Source of the DNA: Methylophilaceae bacterium
GTDB lineage: Bacteria; Pseudomonadota; Gammaproteobacteria; Burkholderiales; Methylophilaceae
Direction of reading: 5' to 3'
DNA: 8,243 nt
Assembly: GCA_009926525.1 (NCBI GenBank)
Contig: RFOR01000024.1
Location: 1-8,243, forward strand
The translations under genes and the position numbers were made by a program. The notes below the pieces were generated by a model. It saw only the letters and a program-made list of their open reading frames with translations. It made no database searches and had not been told where the DNA came from. This document shows positions 1 to 7,525 of this stretch, in pieces; the stretch's first letter is position 1, and every line of letters starts with the position of its first letter.

Positions 1-20
1 TCATTCAAAGCCAAGCTTAA
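1..20 (+). CDS. rplM: Probable 3' end of rplM (50S ribosomal protein L13), partial
   Basis: Only a few codons are visible, ending in a TAA at 18-20 that overlaps the ribosome binding site of rpsI. L13 and S9 genes are adjacent and co-transcribed in nearly all proteobacteria, and a stop codon merged with the AAGGA of rpsI is a usual arrangement. The call rests on this context: the remaining residues (I-Q-S-Q-A) are too few to identify, and the other two plus-strand frames stay open slightly further, one of them stopping at 31-33 over the rpsI start. Confidence 0.4.
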
Positions 21-29
21 GGAATCGAT

Positions 30-422
30 ATGATTGGTAAATATAATTATGGTACTGGCCGTCGTAAAAGCTCAGTAGCTCGCGTTTTCTTGAAATCAGG
101 TAAAGGCAACATCGTTGTAAACGACAAGCCAGCTGACGAATACTTCTCACGCGTGACTTCACGCATGATTCTTCGTCAACCACTTGCTTTGACAGATAAC
201 GAATCAAGCTTCGACATCATGGTAAACGTGGTGGGTGGCGGTGAGTCTGGTCAAGCTGGTGCAGTTCGTCACGGCATTACACGTGCTTTGATCGACTACG
301 ATGCAGCGTTGAAAAGTGCTTTATCCAAAGCAGGTTTCGTTACACGTGATGCACGTGAAGTTGAGCGTAAAAAAGTTGGTTTACGTAAAGCGCGTCGTCG
401 TAAACAATTCTCTAAACGTTAA
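30..422 (+). CDS. rpsI: 30S ribosomal protein S9
   Basis: S9 is a small-subunit protein of the 30S head whose C-terminal tail reaches the P-site tRNA. The 130-residue product has the usual bacterial length. It starts with the typical [19 protein letters not shown] segment (residues 2-20), carries the S9 family signature [19 protein letters not shown] (residues 69-87), and ends in a highly basic tail finishing in SKR, the conserved tRNA-contacting end. The ATG at 30 is preceded by AAGGA at 19-23 with a 6-base spacer. It is the second gene of the expected rplM-rpsI operon and is closed by a strong intrinsic terminator just downstream. Nothing in the gene is unusual. Confidence 0.98.
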   Translation: MIGKYNYGTGRRKSSVARVFLKSGKGNIVVNDKPADEYFSRVTSRMILRQPLALTDNESSFDIMVNVVGGGESGQAGAVRHGITRALIDYDAALKSALSKAGFVTRDAREVERKKVGLRKARRRKQFSKR

Positions 423-439
423 TTTTTTAGCGTTCAGCA

Positions 440-467
440 AAAAAAGCCGCGTAATTGCGGCTTTTTT
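440..467 (+). terminator. Intrinsic terminator of the rplM-rpsI operon
   Basis: GCCGC (446-450) pairs with GCGGC (457-461) around a GTAATT loop. The A run at 440-445 pairs with the T run at 462-467, which also supplies the U-tract. It lies 17 bases after the rpsI stop, so argC probably needs its own promoter. Confidence 0.9.
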
Positions 468-504
468 GTTTTCCAGCTTGGCTTTTTGTTACTATGCTGT
501 TTGC

Positions 505-522
505 TGGCTATTGGAATAGCCA
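505..522. repeat. Perfect inverted repeat upstream of argC
   Basis: TGGCTATT (505-512) and AATAGCCA (515-522) are perfect reverse complements separated by GG. The element lies 27 bases before the argC start. It could be a 5' UTR hairpin, an operator, or a back-up terminator, since an AATTTTT run follows at 527-533. It does not match the E. coli ARG box (TGAATAATTATTCA), so ArgR control is not supported. Confidence 0.5.
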
Positions 523-549
523 ATCGAATTTTTAGAATGGTTTTGAACT

Positions 550-1584
550 ATGGATAAAATCAAAGTAGGGATTGTTGGCGGCACAGGCTATACCGGTGTT
601 GAACTGCTACGTTTGCTAGCAATACATCCGAATGCTGAACTGGCAGTGATTACCTCACGCGGTGAGGCAGGGATGCCCGTGGCTGATATGTTCCCCAGCC
701 TACGGGGATATGTGAATTTGAAATTCTCAGATCCTGCGCAGGTTGATTTGTCTGCTTGTGACGTGGTGTTTTTTGCTACTCCAAATGGCATTGCAATGCA
801 GCAGACTAGAGAGTTACTTGCAAAAAATGTACGTGTCATCGACTTAGCTGCAGATTTCAGAATTAAAGATGTCGCGACTTGGGAAAAATGGTACGGCATG
901 ACGCATGCTTGCCCTGAGCTAATTAATGAAGCTGTTTATGGCTTGCCCGAAATTAATCGGGAAAAAATTAGCAAGTCTAAGTTAGTTGCCAATCCTGGTT
1001 GTTATCCAACTGCGGTGCAACTTGGTTTTATGCCGCTACTTGAAGCTGGCGTGATTGACCCCACATATCTCATAGCCGATGCTAAGTCTGGTGTAAGTGG
1101 CGCAGGCCGTAAAGCAGAAGTGCATGCGCTGTTAGCCGAGGCGGGCGATAATTTTAAGGCCTATGGTGTTGCGGGTCATCGTCATTTACCAGAGATTAGC
1201 CAAGGCTTAGCAGCGATGGCCAATAAGCAGGTGGGCTTAACGTTTACACCTCACTTATTGCCAATGATTCGTGGGATTCATGCAACCTTGTATGCGAAAT
1301 TGACGAAATCTGTAGATTTGCAAAAATTGTTTGAAGACAGATATGCCAATGAAGCTTTTGTGGATGTATTGCCTAAAGGCAGTCATCCAGAAACCCGCTC
1401 AGTTAGGGGTTCGAACCAATGCAGAATTGCAGTGCATCAACCACAAGGTGGAGACACTGTGGTGATATTGTCGGTGATTGATAATTTGGTGAAAGGCGCT
1501 GCAGGACAGGCAGTTCAAAATATGAACATCATGTTTGGATTATCTGAAGGCTTAGGCCTAAATGTTGTGCCTTTATTGCCGTAA
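550..1584 (+). CDS. argC: N-acetyl-gamma-glutamyl-phosphate reductase
   Basis: ArgC catalyses the NADPH-dependent reduction of N-acetyl-glutamyl-5-phosphate to N-acetyl-glutamate semialdehyde, the third step of arginine synthesis, in the cytoplasm. The 344-residue protein has the normal length of the long ArgC form. The N-terminal Rossmann motif GGTGYTG is at residues 10-16. The active-site motif NPGCYPT places the nucleophilic cysteine at residue 151 (codon 1000-1002). The conserved HRHLPEI motif with the catalytic-region histidine is at 210-216. The ATG at 550 is chosen because the Rossmann fold begins right after it; only a weak purine-rich stretch (GAATGG) precedes it. It lies alone between two terminator-flanked neighbours; erpA follows 115 bases later on the same strand and may be co-transcribed. 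No other arginine genes are in view. Confidence 0.97.
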   Translation: MDKIKVGIVGGTGYTGVELLRLLAIHPNAELAVITSRGEAGMPVADMFPSLRGYVNLKFSDPAQVDLSACDVVFFATPNGIAMQQTRELLAKNVRVIDLAADFRIKDVATWEKWYGMTHACPELINEAVYGLPEINREKISKSKLVANPGCYPTAVQLGFMPLLEAGVIDPTYLIADAKSGVSGAGRKAEVHALLAEAGDNFKAYGVAGHRHLPEISQGLAAMANKQVGLTFTPHLLPMIRGIHATLYAKLTKSVDLQKLFEDRYANEAFVDVLPKGSHPETRSVRGSNQCRIAVHQPQGGDTVVILSVIDNLVKGAAGQAVQNMNIMFGLSEGLGLNVVPLLP

Positions 1585-1645
1585 TTTTCTAGTGTATAGT
1601 GGAGTAATTATATCAAGTATTTAGCGTATTCATTTGCGCATAACT

Positions 1646-1669
1646 TTTAGCTCTGCAAGAGGTGCTAAA
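1646..1669 (+). other. Possible hairpin in the erpA 5' leader
   Basis: TTTAGC (1646-1651) pairs with GCTAAA (1664-1669). Inside it TCT can pair with AGA around a GCA loop, leaving a GGT bulge. The hairpin ends 17 bases before the erpA ribosome binding site. There is no U-tract after it, so it is not a terminator. A role in erpA control is only a possibility, and I see no convincing IscR site or sigma-70 promoter in the argC-erpA gap. Confidence 0.35.
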
Positions 1670-1686
1670 TGGTAACAAGTGATTAT

Positions 1687-1693
1687 TAAGGAG
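1687..1693 (+). promoter_or_regulatory. Ribosome binding site that fixes the erpA start
   Basis: TAAGGAG lies 6 bases before the ATG at 1700. It decides against an upstream in-frame GTG at 1679, which would place this site inside the coding region. Confidence 0.85.
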
Positions 1694-1699
1694 TTAGAG

Positions 1700-2050
1700 A
1701 TGAATGCTGTAGCTGAAATGCCAAGTCCGTTAGTCTTTACTGATAATGCGGCTAAGAAAGTAAAAGAACTAATCGAAGAGGAAGGTTCACCTGATTTGAA
1801 ACTCCGTGTATTCGTGAGTGGTGGTGGTTGTTCAGGTTTTCAATACGGTTTTACTTTTGAAGAAACCGTGAATGAAGATGACACGCAAGTTGAGCGTGAT
1901 TCAGTAACACTTCTTATTGATCCAATGAGTTTGCAGTACTTGATGGGTGCTGAAATTGACTATACCGATAGCCTGCAAGGCTCACAGTTTGTGATTCGTA
2001 ATCCGAATGCAACAACGACTTGTGGTTGCGGTTCTTCGTTCTCAGTTTAA
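1700..2050 (+). CDS. erpA: Iron-sulfur cluster insertion protein ErpA
   Basis: ErpA is an A-type carrier that delivers Fe-S clusters to apo-enzymes, including IspG/IspH and respiratory proteins in E. coli. From the ATG at 1700 the product has 116 residues, close to the 114 of E. coli ErpA. The three cluster-binding cysteines are present: Cys44 in [12 protein letters not shown], and Cys108 and Cys110 in the C-terminal TTCGCGSSF motif. The short acidic N-terminus and the [11 protein letters not shown] context favour ErpA over IscA or SufA, and no isc or suf genes adjoin it. It follows argC and converges on gltA, with which it shares a terminator. Confidence 0.95.
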   Translation: MNAVAEMPSPLVFTDNAAKKVKELIEEEGSPDLKLRVFVSGGGCSGFQYGFTFEETVNEDDTQVERDSVTLLIDPMSLQYLMGAEIDYTDSLQGSQFVIRNPNATTTCGCGSSFSV

Positions 2051-2071
2051 TTAGTTACATCGATTGAACAA

Positions 2072-2103
2072 AAAAACAAAGGCGCCTAGGCGCCTTTGTT
2101 TTT
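2072..2103. terminator. Bidirectional terminator shared by erpA and gltA
   Basis: A 32-base perfect palindrome is centred between 2087 and 2088. Its GC core is GGCGCC-TA-GGCGCC, flanked by A-rich and T-rich arms (AAAAACAAA and TTTGTTTTT). Either strand gives a stable stem followed by U-rich RNA. It sits between two converging genes, 21 bases from the erpA stop and 13 from the gltA stop. Confidence 0.93.
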
Positions 2104-2116
2104 GTTAAAAATCAGT

Positions 2117-3415
2117 TCAGCGTTCATCAATCGGTACAAAATCACGTCTGGTTTGGCCGGTATATAGTTGACGTGGACGGCCAATTTTACCTTCTGGGTC
2201 AGAGATCATTTCACTCCACTGAGCTACCCAGCCAGCGGTTCTTGCAAGCGCGAAAATCGCGGTAAACATTGAGTTTGGAATGCCCATGGCGCGCATCACA
2301 ATGCCAGAATAGAAGTCGACATTAGGGTATAGACGACGGCTCACGAAGTATTCATCTTCGAGCGCGATTTTTTCTAATTCCATTGCCAGCTTAAACATTG
2401 GGTCGTCATGCAAGCCAAGTTCATTGAGTACTTCATGGCAGGTTTCGCGCATGATAGAAGCACGCGGATCCATGTTTCGATAAATGCGATGGCCAAATCC
2501 CATCAGACGGAATGGATCATTTTTATCTTTAGCGCGGGCAATAAATTCACCGATACGACTCACATCACCAATTTCTTCGAGCATATTGAGCGTTGCCTCG
2601 TTTGCGCCGCCGTGCGCAGGACCCCAAAGTGAAGCAATCCCTGCTGAGATACAAGCAAATGGATTTGCGCCGCTTGAGCCTGCAAGACGTACCGTTGAGG
2701 TGGATGCATTCTGCTCATGGTCTGCATGTAAAATCAAAATGCGCTCGAATGCTTTCGTGAGTACTGGATTGGGTGTGTACTCTTCGCAAGGTGTGGCAAA
2801 CATCATGTGCATAAAATTCGCTGCATAATCGAGCTTGTTCTGTGGGTACATGAACGGCTCACCAATGTTGTACTTGTAGCTCCATGCCGCAATGGTTGGT
2901 ACTTTTGCAAGCAAACGATAAGCGGTAATTTCACGCATTTTTGCGTCATGGATGTCAGATGACTCGCCGTAAAAGGCAGACATTGAACCAACCACACCGA
3001 CCATCACCGCCATAGGATGTGCATCTCGTCTAAAGCCTGTAAATACCTTGGTGAGTTGATCATGCAACATGGTGTGTTGGTGCACTGTATTGGTGAACGT
3101 ATTTTTTTGTTCTTTGCTTGGTAATTCGCCATGAATCAACAAATAAGAAACTTCCATAAAACTACAGTGTTTGGCCAACTGTTCAATTGGATAGCCACGG
3201 TAGTAAAGAAGCCCTTTTTCGCCATCAATAAAAGTAATGTCTGAGCTACAAGAAGCCGTTGATAAAAAGCCAGGGTCATAGGTGAAAACACCGTGCTTGC
3301 CAAGGCTGCGAATATCAATCACATCAACACCAAGATTCCCGGATAGGATAGGCAATTCGATAGGCTCGCTACCGTTATCAAACGTCAATGTTACTTTTGT
3401 AGGTTTGTTCGTCAT
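2117..3415 (-). CDS. gltA: Citrate synthase (type II)
   Basis: Citrate synthase condenses acetyl-CoA and oxaloacetate to citrate at the entry of the TCA cycle. The 432-residue protein matches the long Gram-negative type, which is hexameric and NADH-sensitive in E. coli. The catalytic residues are intact: His268 in [11 protein letters not shown], His309 in [14 protein letters not shown] and Asp367 in NVDFYSG, corresponding to E. coli His264, His305 and Asp362. The N-terminal domain specific to the long type (residues 1-60) is also present. The start is an ATG with only a weak ribosome binding site. It lies 32 bases downstream of anmK on the same strand with no terminator between them, so it is probably the last gene of an M23 peptidase-anmK-gltA unit unless an unseen promoter lies within the end of anmK. 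No other TCA-cycle genes are nearby. Confidence 0.97.
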   Translation of the reverse strand: MTNKPTKVTLTFDNGSEPIELPILSGNLGVDVIDIRSLGKHGVFTYDPGFLSTASCSSDITFIDGEKGLLYYRGYPIEQLAKHCSFMEVSYLLIHGELPSKEQKNTFTNTVHQHTMLHDQLTKVFTGFRRDAHPMAVMVGVVGSMSAFYGESSDIHDAKMREITAYRLLAKVPTIAAWSYKYNIGEPFMYPQNKLDYAANFMHMMFATPCEEYTPNPVLTKAFERILILHADHEQNASTSTVRLAGSSGANPFACISAGIASLWGPAHGGANEATLNMLEEIGDVSRIGEFIARAKDKNDPFRLMGFGHRIYRNMDPRASIMRETCHEVLNELGLHDDPMFKLAMELEKIALEDEYFVSRRLYPNVDFYSGIVMRAMGIPNSMFTAIFALARTAGWVAQWSEMISDPEGKIGRPRQLYTGQTRRDFVPIDER

Positions 3416-3447
3416 TTAACTATTCAATCAAGTGTTATTTCAGTAAA

Positions 3448-4566
3448 TTAACAAGCATAAATCGCGCCTAAAATCCGTAATCCATGAGCACCAGTCACGC
3501 AAGGTAGGTTGCCTGGCGCTTTGAGCAACGCTTGTCTTGCTAACCATGCAAAGGCAGTCGCTTCAACGTCGCTTACATTAATGCCTAAAACATCCGTTAA
3601 CTCGATTTTCACAGGATGCAGCAATAGGCGCAAGTGTTGAATGAGCGCCTGGTTAAAGGCTCCGCCGCCACATAGGTAAATTTCATCAGTATTCGGCGCA
3701 TGTTTTTGAACTGCATCTGCAATCGATTGGGCTGTAAACGCTAATAAGGTGCGTTGCACATCTTGCGTCAAGTCATCAGGTTGAAGGTGCGATTTCAGCC
3801 ATTCCATATTAAAAAGATCTCTGCCCGTGCTCTTCGGTGGCGTGAGTGTAAAAAACTCATGGGCTAATAATGCAGCCAGTAATCGATCAATCACTTGACC
3901 AGTCATGGCCCAATTACCCGACTCATCATAACGCTTGCCAGTGTGCATTTCTACCCAAGCGTCCATCAGCATATTGCCTGGTCCAGAATCGAACCCAATA
4001 ATTTTTATCGGATTTTCTTGACCATTATTTAATACGCTTAGATTGGCGATTCCGCCAATATTAATAATGGTGCGATTGATATGAGGATGTCCAAAAACTG
4101 CCTGATGAAATGCCGGAACCAAGGGAGCGCCTTGACCATTTGCAGCAATATCTCGGCTACGAAAATCTGAAACAACCGTAATACTGGTGAGTTCAGCGAG
4201 CAAGGCAGCATTACCAATTTGAATAGTATAGCCAAGCTCCGGCCTATGGCGAATCGTTTGACCGTGGCAACCAATGGCAGAAATTTGAGCTGGCCCGATA
4301 TTCGCTTCAGCAAGTAAGCCATTCACTGCCTCTGCATAGAGTCTAGCAAGTTGATTGCCAGCCAAGGCAGTTCGATGAATTTCGTTATGGCCGCTTTCGT
4401 GGAGAGAAAGTAGCTCTTCTCGAAGTTCATGGCTAAATGGGAGTGTGTAGGTTTTGATAACCTTTGATTGAAGTCCTTGTCCTGGCGCTTGTTTAAATTC
4501 CGTCAACACAGCGTCAACACCATCTAAGCTGGTGCCTGACATTAATCCAATCCATAAACCTTGCAT
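3448..4566 (-). CDS. anmK: Anhydro-N-acetylmuramic acid kinase
   Basis: AnmK hydrolyses and phosphorylates 1,6-anhydro-MurNAc to MurNAc-6-phosphate with ATP, a cytoplasmic step of cell-wall recycling. The 372-residue product fits the family. The N-terminal GLMSGTSLDGVDA (residues 7-19) is the family hallmark and a phosphate-binding loop. Further conserved motifs are GCHGQT (99-104), INIGGIANLS (169-178), GFDSGPGN (191-198, holding the likely catalytic aspartate, Asp193) and CGGGAFN (300-306), as expected for the ASKHA sugar-kinase fold. The ATG at 4566 lies one base after the stop of the upstream M23 peptidase gene, which indicates translational coupling. That pairing makes sense: the peptidase acts on murein and the kinase recycles a turnover product. 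gltA follows 32 bases downstream. No murQ is visible in the window. Confidence 0.96.
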   Translation of the reverse strand: MQGLWIGLMSGTSLDGVDAVLTEFKQAPGQGLQSKVIKTYTLPFSHELREELLSLHESGHNEIHRTALAGNQLARLYAEAVNGLLAEANIGPAQISAIGCHGQTIRHRPELGYTIQIGNAALLAELTSITVVSDFRSRDIAANGQGAPLVPAFHQAVFGHPHINRTIINIGGIANLSVLNNGQENPIKIIGFDSGPGNMLMDAWVEMHTGKRYDESGNWAMTGQVIDRLLAALLAHEFFTLTPPKSTGRDLFNMEWLKSHLQPDDLTQDVQRTLLAFTAQSIADAVQKHAPNTDEIYLCGGGAFNQALIQHLRLLLHPVKIELTDVLGINVSDVEATAFAWLARQALLKAPGNLPCVTGAHGLRILGAIYAC

Positions 4567-4567
4567 G

Positions 4568-5947
4568 TTAATCTTGAAGCTCGCTTTGAGGCTTAATCAA
4601 TGAGGCAACATTGCTTGCGCCTAATAAATTCAATTGCGCTGCATATTCAGCTTTTTGCGCTAAAAAAGCTGCTTTGTAGTTTGCAGGTACAGGCTCAGCC
4701 GTGGGCAGGGCAACCTTCAATGGGTCTCGATGTTCACCGTTTAGCAAGAACTCATAATGTAAATGCGGGCCAGTTGCTAAGCCCGTCATGCCAACAAAAC
4801 CAATTTCATCACCTTGGGACACTTTTTTACCCGGATGTATGCCAGAAGCAAAACGTGAAAGATGGCCGTAGATAGTGCTCACTTTATTCGCGTGTTGCAG
4901 GACGACAACATTGCCATAACCGCCTTTGATTCCAACGAATTCAACAGTGCCGTCCCCGGAAGCTTTAACGCGCGTGCCAATAGGAGCAGCGTAATCTACG
5001 CCTTTGTGCGCTCGCATGGTTTGCAAAATTGGATGTAAGCGATCGACACTAAATCCCGAGCTGATGCGTGAAAACTCTAGAGGCGAGCGCAAAAATGATT
5101 TGTGCATACTTTTGCCATCAGCGGCGTAATAAGCAGCGTGGCCACTAGGATCTCTGAACATGAAGGCGCTGTATGTTTTTCCATCATTCGTGAATTCAGC
5201 AGATAGGACTTGCCCTGCTTTAACTTGGAGCCCTTCACTATATTCAGCCTCATAAGCGACGACTAAACGATCGCCTTTGCGAAGGTCTGTTTGAAAGTCG
5301 ATATCTGTTGAGAAGATGTCAACAAGTTGCATGGCAACTGAGTCGGGAATTTCTGCGGCATCTGTCGCAGCAAAAAGTGAGTTCTTGATCGTGGCAGATT
5401 TGAGTACGGTATGTTTATCGAAGCTAATTTCCTGAGTGTTAGCAACATAGCCAGAGTCAGTATAGATTACGCTTAACAAATGTGAACTGCTGAATTGATA
5501 TTGAAGCGCTATCAGTTTGCCTGCTTCGTTTGTTTGAGCGCGAACGGTTTGTCCGGGTTTAAGCTTTGAAGCTAAGCTGCTTGCATTGTGATTGCTTCGC
5601 AAGAACTCAATCGCATCTTCATTAAGAATGTTGAGTCTTTTGATCAGACTCGCAAGCGTATCGTCACGACGAATGGTTTCGGTCACCCAGAAAAACCCAG
5701 CATTAGCGTTTGCACTTTGAAGGGTTTCAAGCTGAGGAAGAACTACATCTTCCACAATGGTTTCAACTGGAATGTTGTCGGTGAGCGTTTGTGGTGCAAT
5801 GCCGAATGCAGTTGCAATACCTAATAGAGGTAAGCAAGAAATCGCAATAATCCAACGCAAATCAAGCTTTCGTACTTGATTTGAGGTTTTTTGCGTTAAA
5901 ATGCGAGGTTTAGAATTTTCTAGATTGTTGGGCTCGTTACTCTGCAC
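4568..5947 (-). CDS. Membrane-anchored M23 family metallopeptidase (murein endopeptidase type)
   Basis: This is a predicted zinc endopeptidase that cuts peptide cross-links of peptidoglycan in the periplasm. Numbering from the GTG at 5947 (459 residues), a basic cytoplasmic N-terminus is followed by one membrane segment (about 31-51), a LysM/OapA-like region beginning near 93 ([15 protein letters not shown]), a middle domain, and a C-terminal LytM/M23 domain. The M23 metal and catalytic residues are intact: His314 and Asp318 in [12 protein letters not shown], His362 in IYGHLS, and His395/His397 in GPHLHYE. The architecture resembles E. coli MepM and neisserial M23B peptidases. No ATG is available near the N-terminus. 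The GTG at 5947 is preferred because AAGGTGG lies 5 bases before it; a GTG at 5956, giving three more residues, is possible but sits inside that site. The gene is first in a likely unit with anmK and is divergent from tyrS. Confidence 0.92.
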   Translation of the reverse strand: MQSNEPNNLENSKPRILTQKTSNQVRKLDLRWIIAISCLPLLGIATAFGIAPQTLTDNIPVETIVEDVVLPQLETLQSANANAGFFWVTETIRRDDTLASLIKRLNILNEDAIEFLRSNHNASSLASKLKPGQTVRAQTNEAGKLIALQYQFSSSHLLSVIYTDSGYVANTQEISFDKHTVLKSATIKNSLFAATDAAEIPDSVAMQLVDIFSTDIDFQTDLRKGDRLVVAYEAEYSEGLQVKAGQVLSAEFTNDGKTYSAFMFRDPSGHAAYYAADGKSMHKSFLRSPLEFSRISSGFSVDRLHPILQTMRAHKGVDYAAPIGTRVKASGDGTVEFVGIKGGYGNVVVLQHANKVSTIYGHLSRFASGIHPGKKVSQGDEIGFVGMTGLATGPHLHYEFLLNGEHRDPLKVALPTAEPVPANYKAAFLAQKAEYAAQLNLLGASNVASLIKPQSELQD

Positions 5948-5952
5948 CGATG

Positions 5953-5959
5953 CCACCTT
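5953..5959 (-). promoter_or_regulatory. Ribosome binding site deciding the M23 peptidase start
   Basis: On the minus strand AAGGTGG, one mismatch from AAGGAGG, ends 5 bases before the GTG at 5947. The alternative GTG at 5956 is contained within this site and has only AAG directly against it, so 5947 is the better start. Confidence 0.55.
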
Positions 5960-5980
5960 ATTACTTAAATATGAGGGTCG

Positions 5981-6009
5981 ATGCTAACAGAAAAGTGATT
6001 TTTCGTGAA
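5981..6009 (-). promoter_or_regulatory. Candidate sigma-70 promoter of the M23 peptidase-anmK-gltA unit
   Basis: On the minus strand TTCACG (6009-6004) and TAGCAT (5986-5981) are separated by 17 bases; each matches 4 of 6 consensus positions. Transcription would begin near 5974, leaving a leader of about 27 bases. In the same 113-base divergent gap I could not find an equally good promoter for tyrS. A TTGGGG with TAACAA pair (6013-6041) exists but would start too close to the tyrS ribosome binding site. Confidence 0.35.
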
Positions 6010-6060
6010 GTTTTGGGGTGCAGTGGTGCGGGTTGTAACAATATATATAGGCCTTTAGTG

Positions 6061-7269
6061 ATGACATCAAAATCAGTATCGATAGAACAAAGTCTGGCGC
6101 TAATCAAACGCGGAAGTGATGAGCTTTTGATCGAAAGCGAACTGGTAGAAAAATTAAAAACAGGTCGGCCATTGCGTGTGAAAGCGGGTTTTGATCCGAC
6201 TGCTCCAGATTTGCATTTGGGCCATACCGTTCTATTAAATAAATTACGTCAATTCCAAGAGCTTGGACATCAAGTCTTATTTTTAATTGGCGACTTCACC
6301 GGCATGATTGGCGATCCAACAGGAAAGAGTGCAACACGTCCTCCATTGACGGCTGAGCAAGTACAAGAAAATGCAAAGTCTTATGCGGCGCAAGTATTCA
6401 AAATCCTTAAGCCTGAGCAAACTGAAGTGGTGTTTAACTCCACATGGCTAAATGAATTGGGTGCGGCAGGGATGTTGAAGTTAGCTGCAAGTCACACGGT
6501 TGCGCGTATGCTTGAGCGTGATGACTTTAGCAAGCGCTATAAAAATAATCAGCCAATCGCGATCCATGAATTTTTATACCCTTTATTACAAGGTTACGAC
6601 TCAGTTGCGTTAAAAGCAGACGTTGAGTTGGGGGGCACTGACCAAAAATTCAACTTGTTGATGGGTCGTGAGTTACAAAAGCAAGCAGGTCAAAGTCAGC
6701 AATGTGTATTGACCATGCCTTTATTGGAGGGCTTGGACGGCGTCAATAAAATGTCTAAATCATTGGGCAATTACATTGGAGTGGCTGAGCCTGCCAATGT
6801 GATCTTCAGTAAGATTATGTCGGTCTCTGATGGGTTGATGTGGCGTTATATCGAGTTGTTGTCTTTCGAATCATTAGAAACGATTGCACAGTGGAAAAAG
6901 GAAATCGCTGCGGGTGCCAATCCTAGAAATACGAAAGTGCGCTTTGCGCAAGAAATCGTTGCCCGATTCCATAGCCAAGAAGCAGCTGATGAAGCGCTAA
7001 AAGATTTTGAGCTTCGCTCAAAAGGCGGTATTCCAGAGGAAGTACCTGAGGTTGGGATTGAAATAGCTGAGGCGACTATCTCTGTACCGCAATTGCTCAA
7101 ACAAGCTGGATTGGTGGCTAGCACCTCTGAGGCTATGCGTGCAATAGAGCAAGGCGGCGTCAAACTGGATGGTGAAAAGGTGGTGGATAAACACCAACAA
7201 GTCGCCAAAGGTACCGAAGTGGTTGCGCAAGTGGGGAAGCGTAAATTCGCGCGCGTCACAATAAGTTAA
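6061..7269 (+). CDS. tyrS: Tyrosyl-tRNA synthetase
   Basis: TyrS is a class I aminoacyl-tRNA synthetase that charges tRNA-Tyr with tyrosine in the cytoplasm. From the ATG at 6061 it has 402 residues, matching the roughly 400-residue proteobacterial form rather than the roughly 420-residue E. coli/Bacillus type. The ATP-binding HIGH-type motif is HLGH at 52-55 inside [13 protein letters not shown], the tyrosine-site region GGTDQ is at 191-195, and the second signature KMSKS is at 230-234. A C-terminal S4 RNA-binding domain spans about 343-402. The frame is open back to an ATG at 5950, but those 37 extra residues resemble no part of TyrS and overlap the start of the divergent peptidase gene, so they are left out. 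A weak TAGG (6048-6051) precedes the chosen start. The rRNA promoters begin 39 bases after the stop with no terminator between. Confidence 0.97.
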   Translation: MTSKSVSIEQSLALIKRGSDELLIESELVEKLKTGRPLRVKAGFDPTAPDLHLGHTVLLNKLRQFQELGHQVLFLIGDFTGMIGDPTGKSATRPPLTAEQVQENAKSYAAQVFKILKPEQTEVVFNSTWLNELGAAGMLKLAASHTVARMLERDDFSKRYKNNQPIAIHEFLYPLLQGYDSVALKADVELGGTDQKFNLLMGRELQKQAGQSQQCVLTMPLLEGLDGVNKMSKSLGNYIGVAEPANVIFSKIMSVSDGLMWRYIELLSFESLETIAQWKKEIAAGANPRNTKVRFAQEIVARFHSQEAADEALKDFELRSKGGIPEEVPEVGIEIAEATISVPQLLKQAGLVASTSEAMRAIEQGGVKLDGEKVVDKHQQVAKGTEVVAQVGKRKFARVTIS

Positions 7270-7308
7270 TTTAAATGTAATTACTTTGTAAAAAACGCAA
7301 CATTCCTA

Positions 7309-7336
7309 TTGACCGGTTTTTATTGTTCTGTAGAAT
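7309..7336 (+). promoter_or_regulatory. rRNA operon promoter P1
   Basis: TTGACC (7309-7314) and TAGAAT (7331-7336) are separated by 16 bases and followed by a GC-rich discriminator, GCGCCC, the kind linked to stringent (ppGpp) and growth-rate control of rRNA. The A/T-rich stretch upstream (about 7265-7296) could serve as an UP element. The early transcript can form a short hairpin, GCTTC (7346-7350) with GAAGC (7364-7368). Confidence 0.85.
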
Positions 7337-7402
7337 GCGCCCTTCGCTTCAAACACGAGGCGGGAAGCAATAAAAAGAGTCATAAATTGTTTGATTTTGC
7401 TC

Positions 7403-7430
7403 TTGACCAAATTTACCAGGTCTGTATAAT
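7403..7430 (+). promoter_or_regulatory. rRNA operon promoter P2
   Basis: TTGACC (7403-7408) and a consensus TATAAT (7425-7430) are again 16 bases apart and followed by GCGCCCC. The layout copies P1, 94 bases upstream, including a TCTG just before the -10 element. A/T-rich DNA precedes it (about 7368-7400). The early transcript can fold TTGCT (7443-7447) with AGCAA (7455-7459). With the better -10 element, P2 is probably the stronger core promoter. Confidence 0.9.
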
Positions 7431-7498
7431 GCGCCCCTCTCGTTGCTAACGCGGAGCAAGATTCTGTGTTGGTGATGTGAAAAGAATTTAGTAATACC

Positions 7499-7514
7499 TG
7501 CTCTTTAAAAATTT
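7499..7514 (+). promoter_or_regulatory. boxA antitermination element of the rRNA leader
   Basis: TGCTCTTTAAAAATTT closely matches the E. coli rrn boxA (TGCTCTTTAACAATTT), the RNA site bound by NusB-S10 that lets polymerase read through the long untranslated rRNA operon. It lies about 70 bases after the P2 -10 element and 216 bases before the 16S start, the usual arrangement. Confidence 0.93.
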
Positions 7515-7525
7515 GAACAATCGAT

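Noticed and set aside
316..519. Plus-strand open frame over the end of rpsI
   Set aside because: It is an alternative frame of rpsI that runs through the intrinsic terminator; the composition is not protein-like and no ribosome binding site is present.
2408..2828. Plus-strand open frames within gltA
   Set aside because: They are antisense shadows of a well-conserved citrate synthase gene, with no family resemblance of their own.
6033..6049. TTGTAACAATATATATA motif as a tyrS promoter or operator
   Set aside because: No properly spaced -35 partner was found, and a start site here would remove most of the tyrS ribosome binding site; too weak to call.
5950..6060. N-terminal extension of tyrS by 37 residues from an upstream in-frame ATG
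   Set aside because: The extension resembles no part of TyrS, would overlap the divergent peptidase gene start, and the ATG at 6061 gives the normal family length.
6010..6060. T-box or similar tRNA-sensing leader before tyrS
   Set aside because: The leader is only about 100 bases and lacks the T-box sequence and an antiterminator/terminator pair; T-boxes are also mainly a Gram-positive feature.
6846..7259. Minus-strand open frame of 137 codons inside tyrS
   Set aside because: It is antisense to the conserved S4-domain end of TyrS; low-complexity Ser/Ala/Thr-rich translation is typical of a shadow frame.
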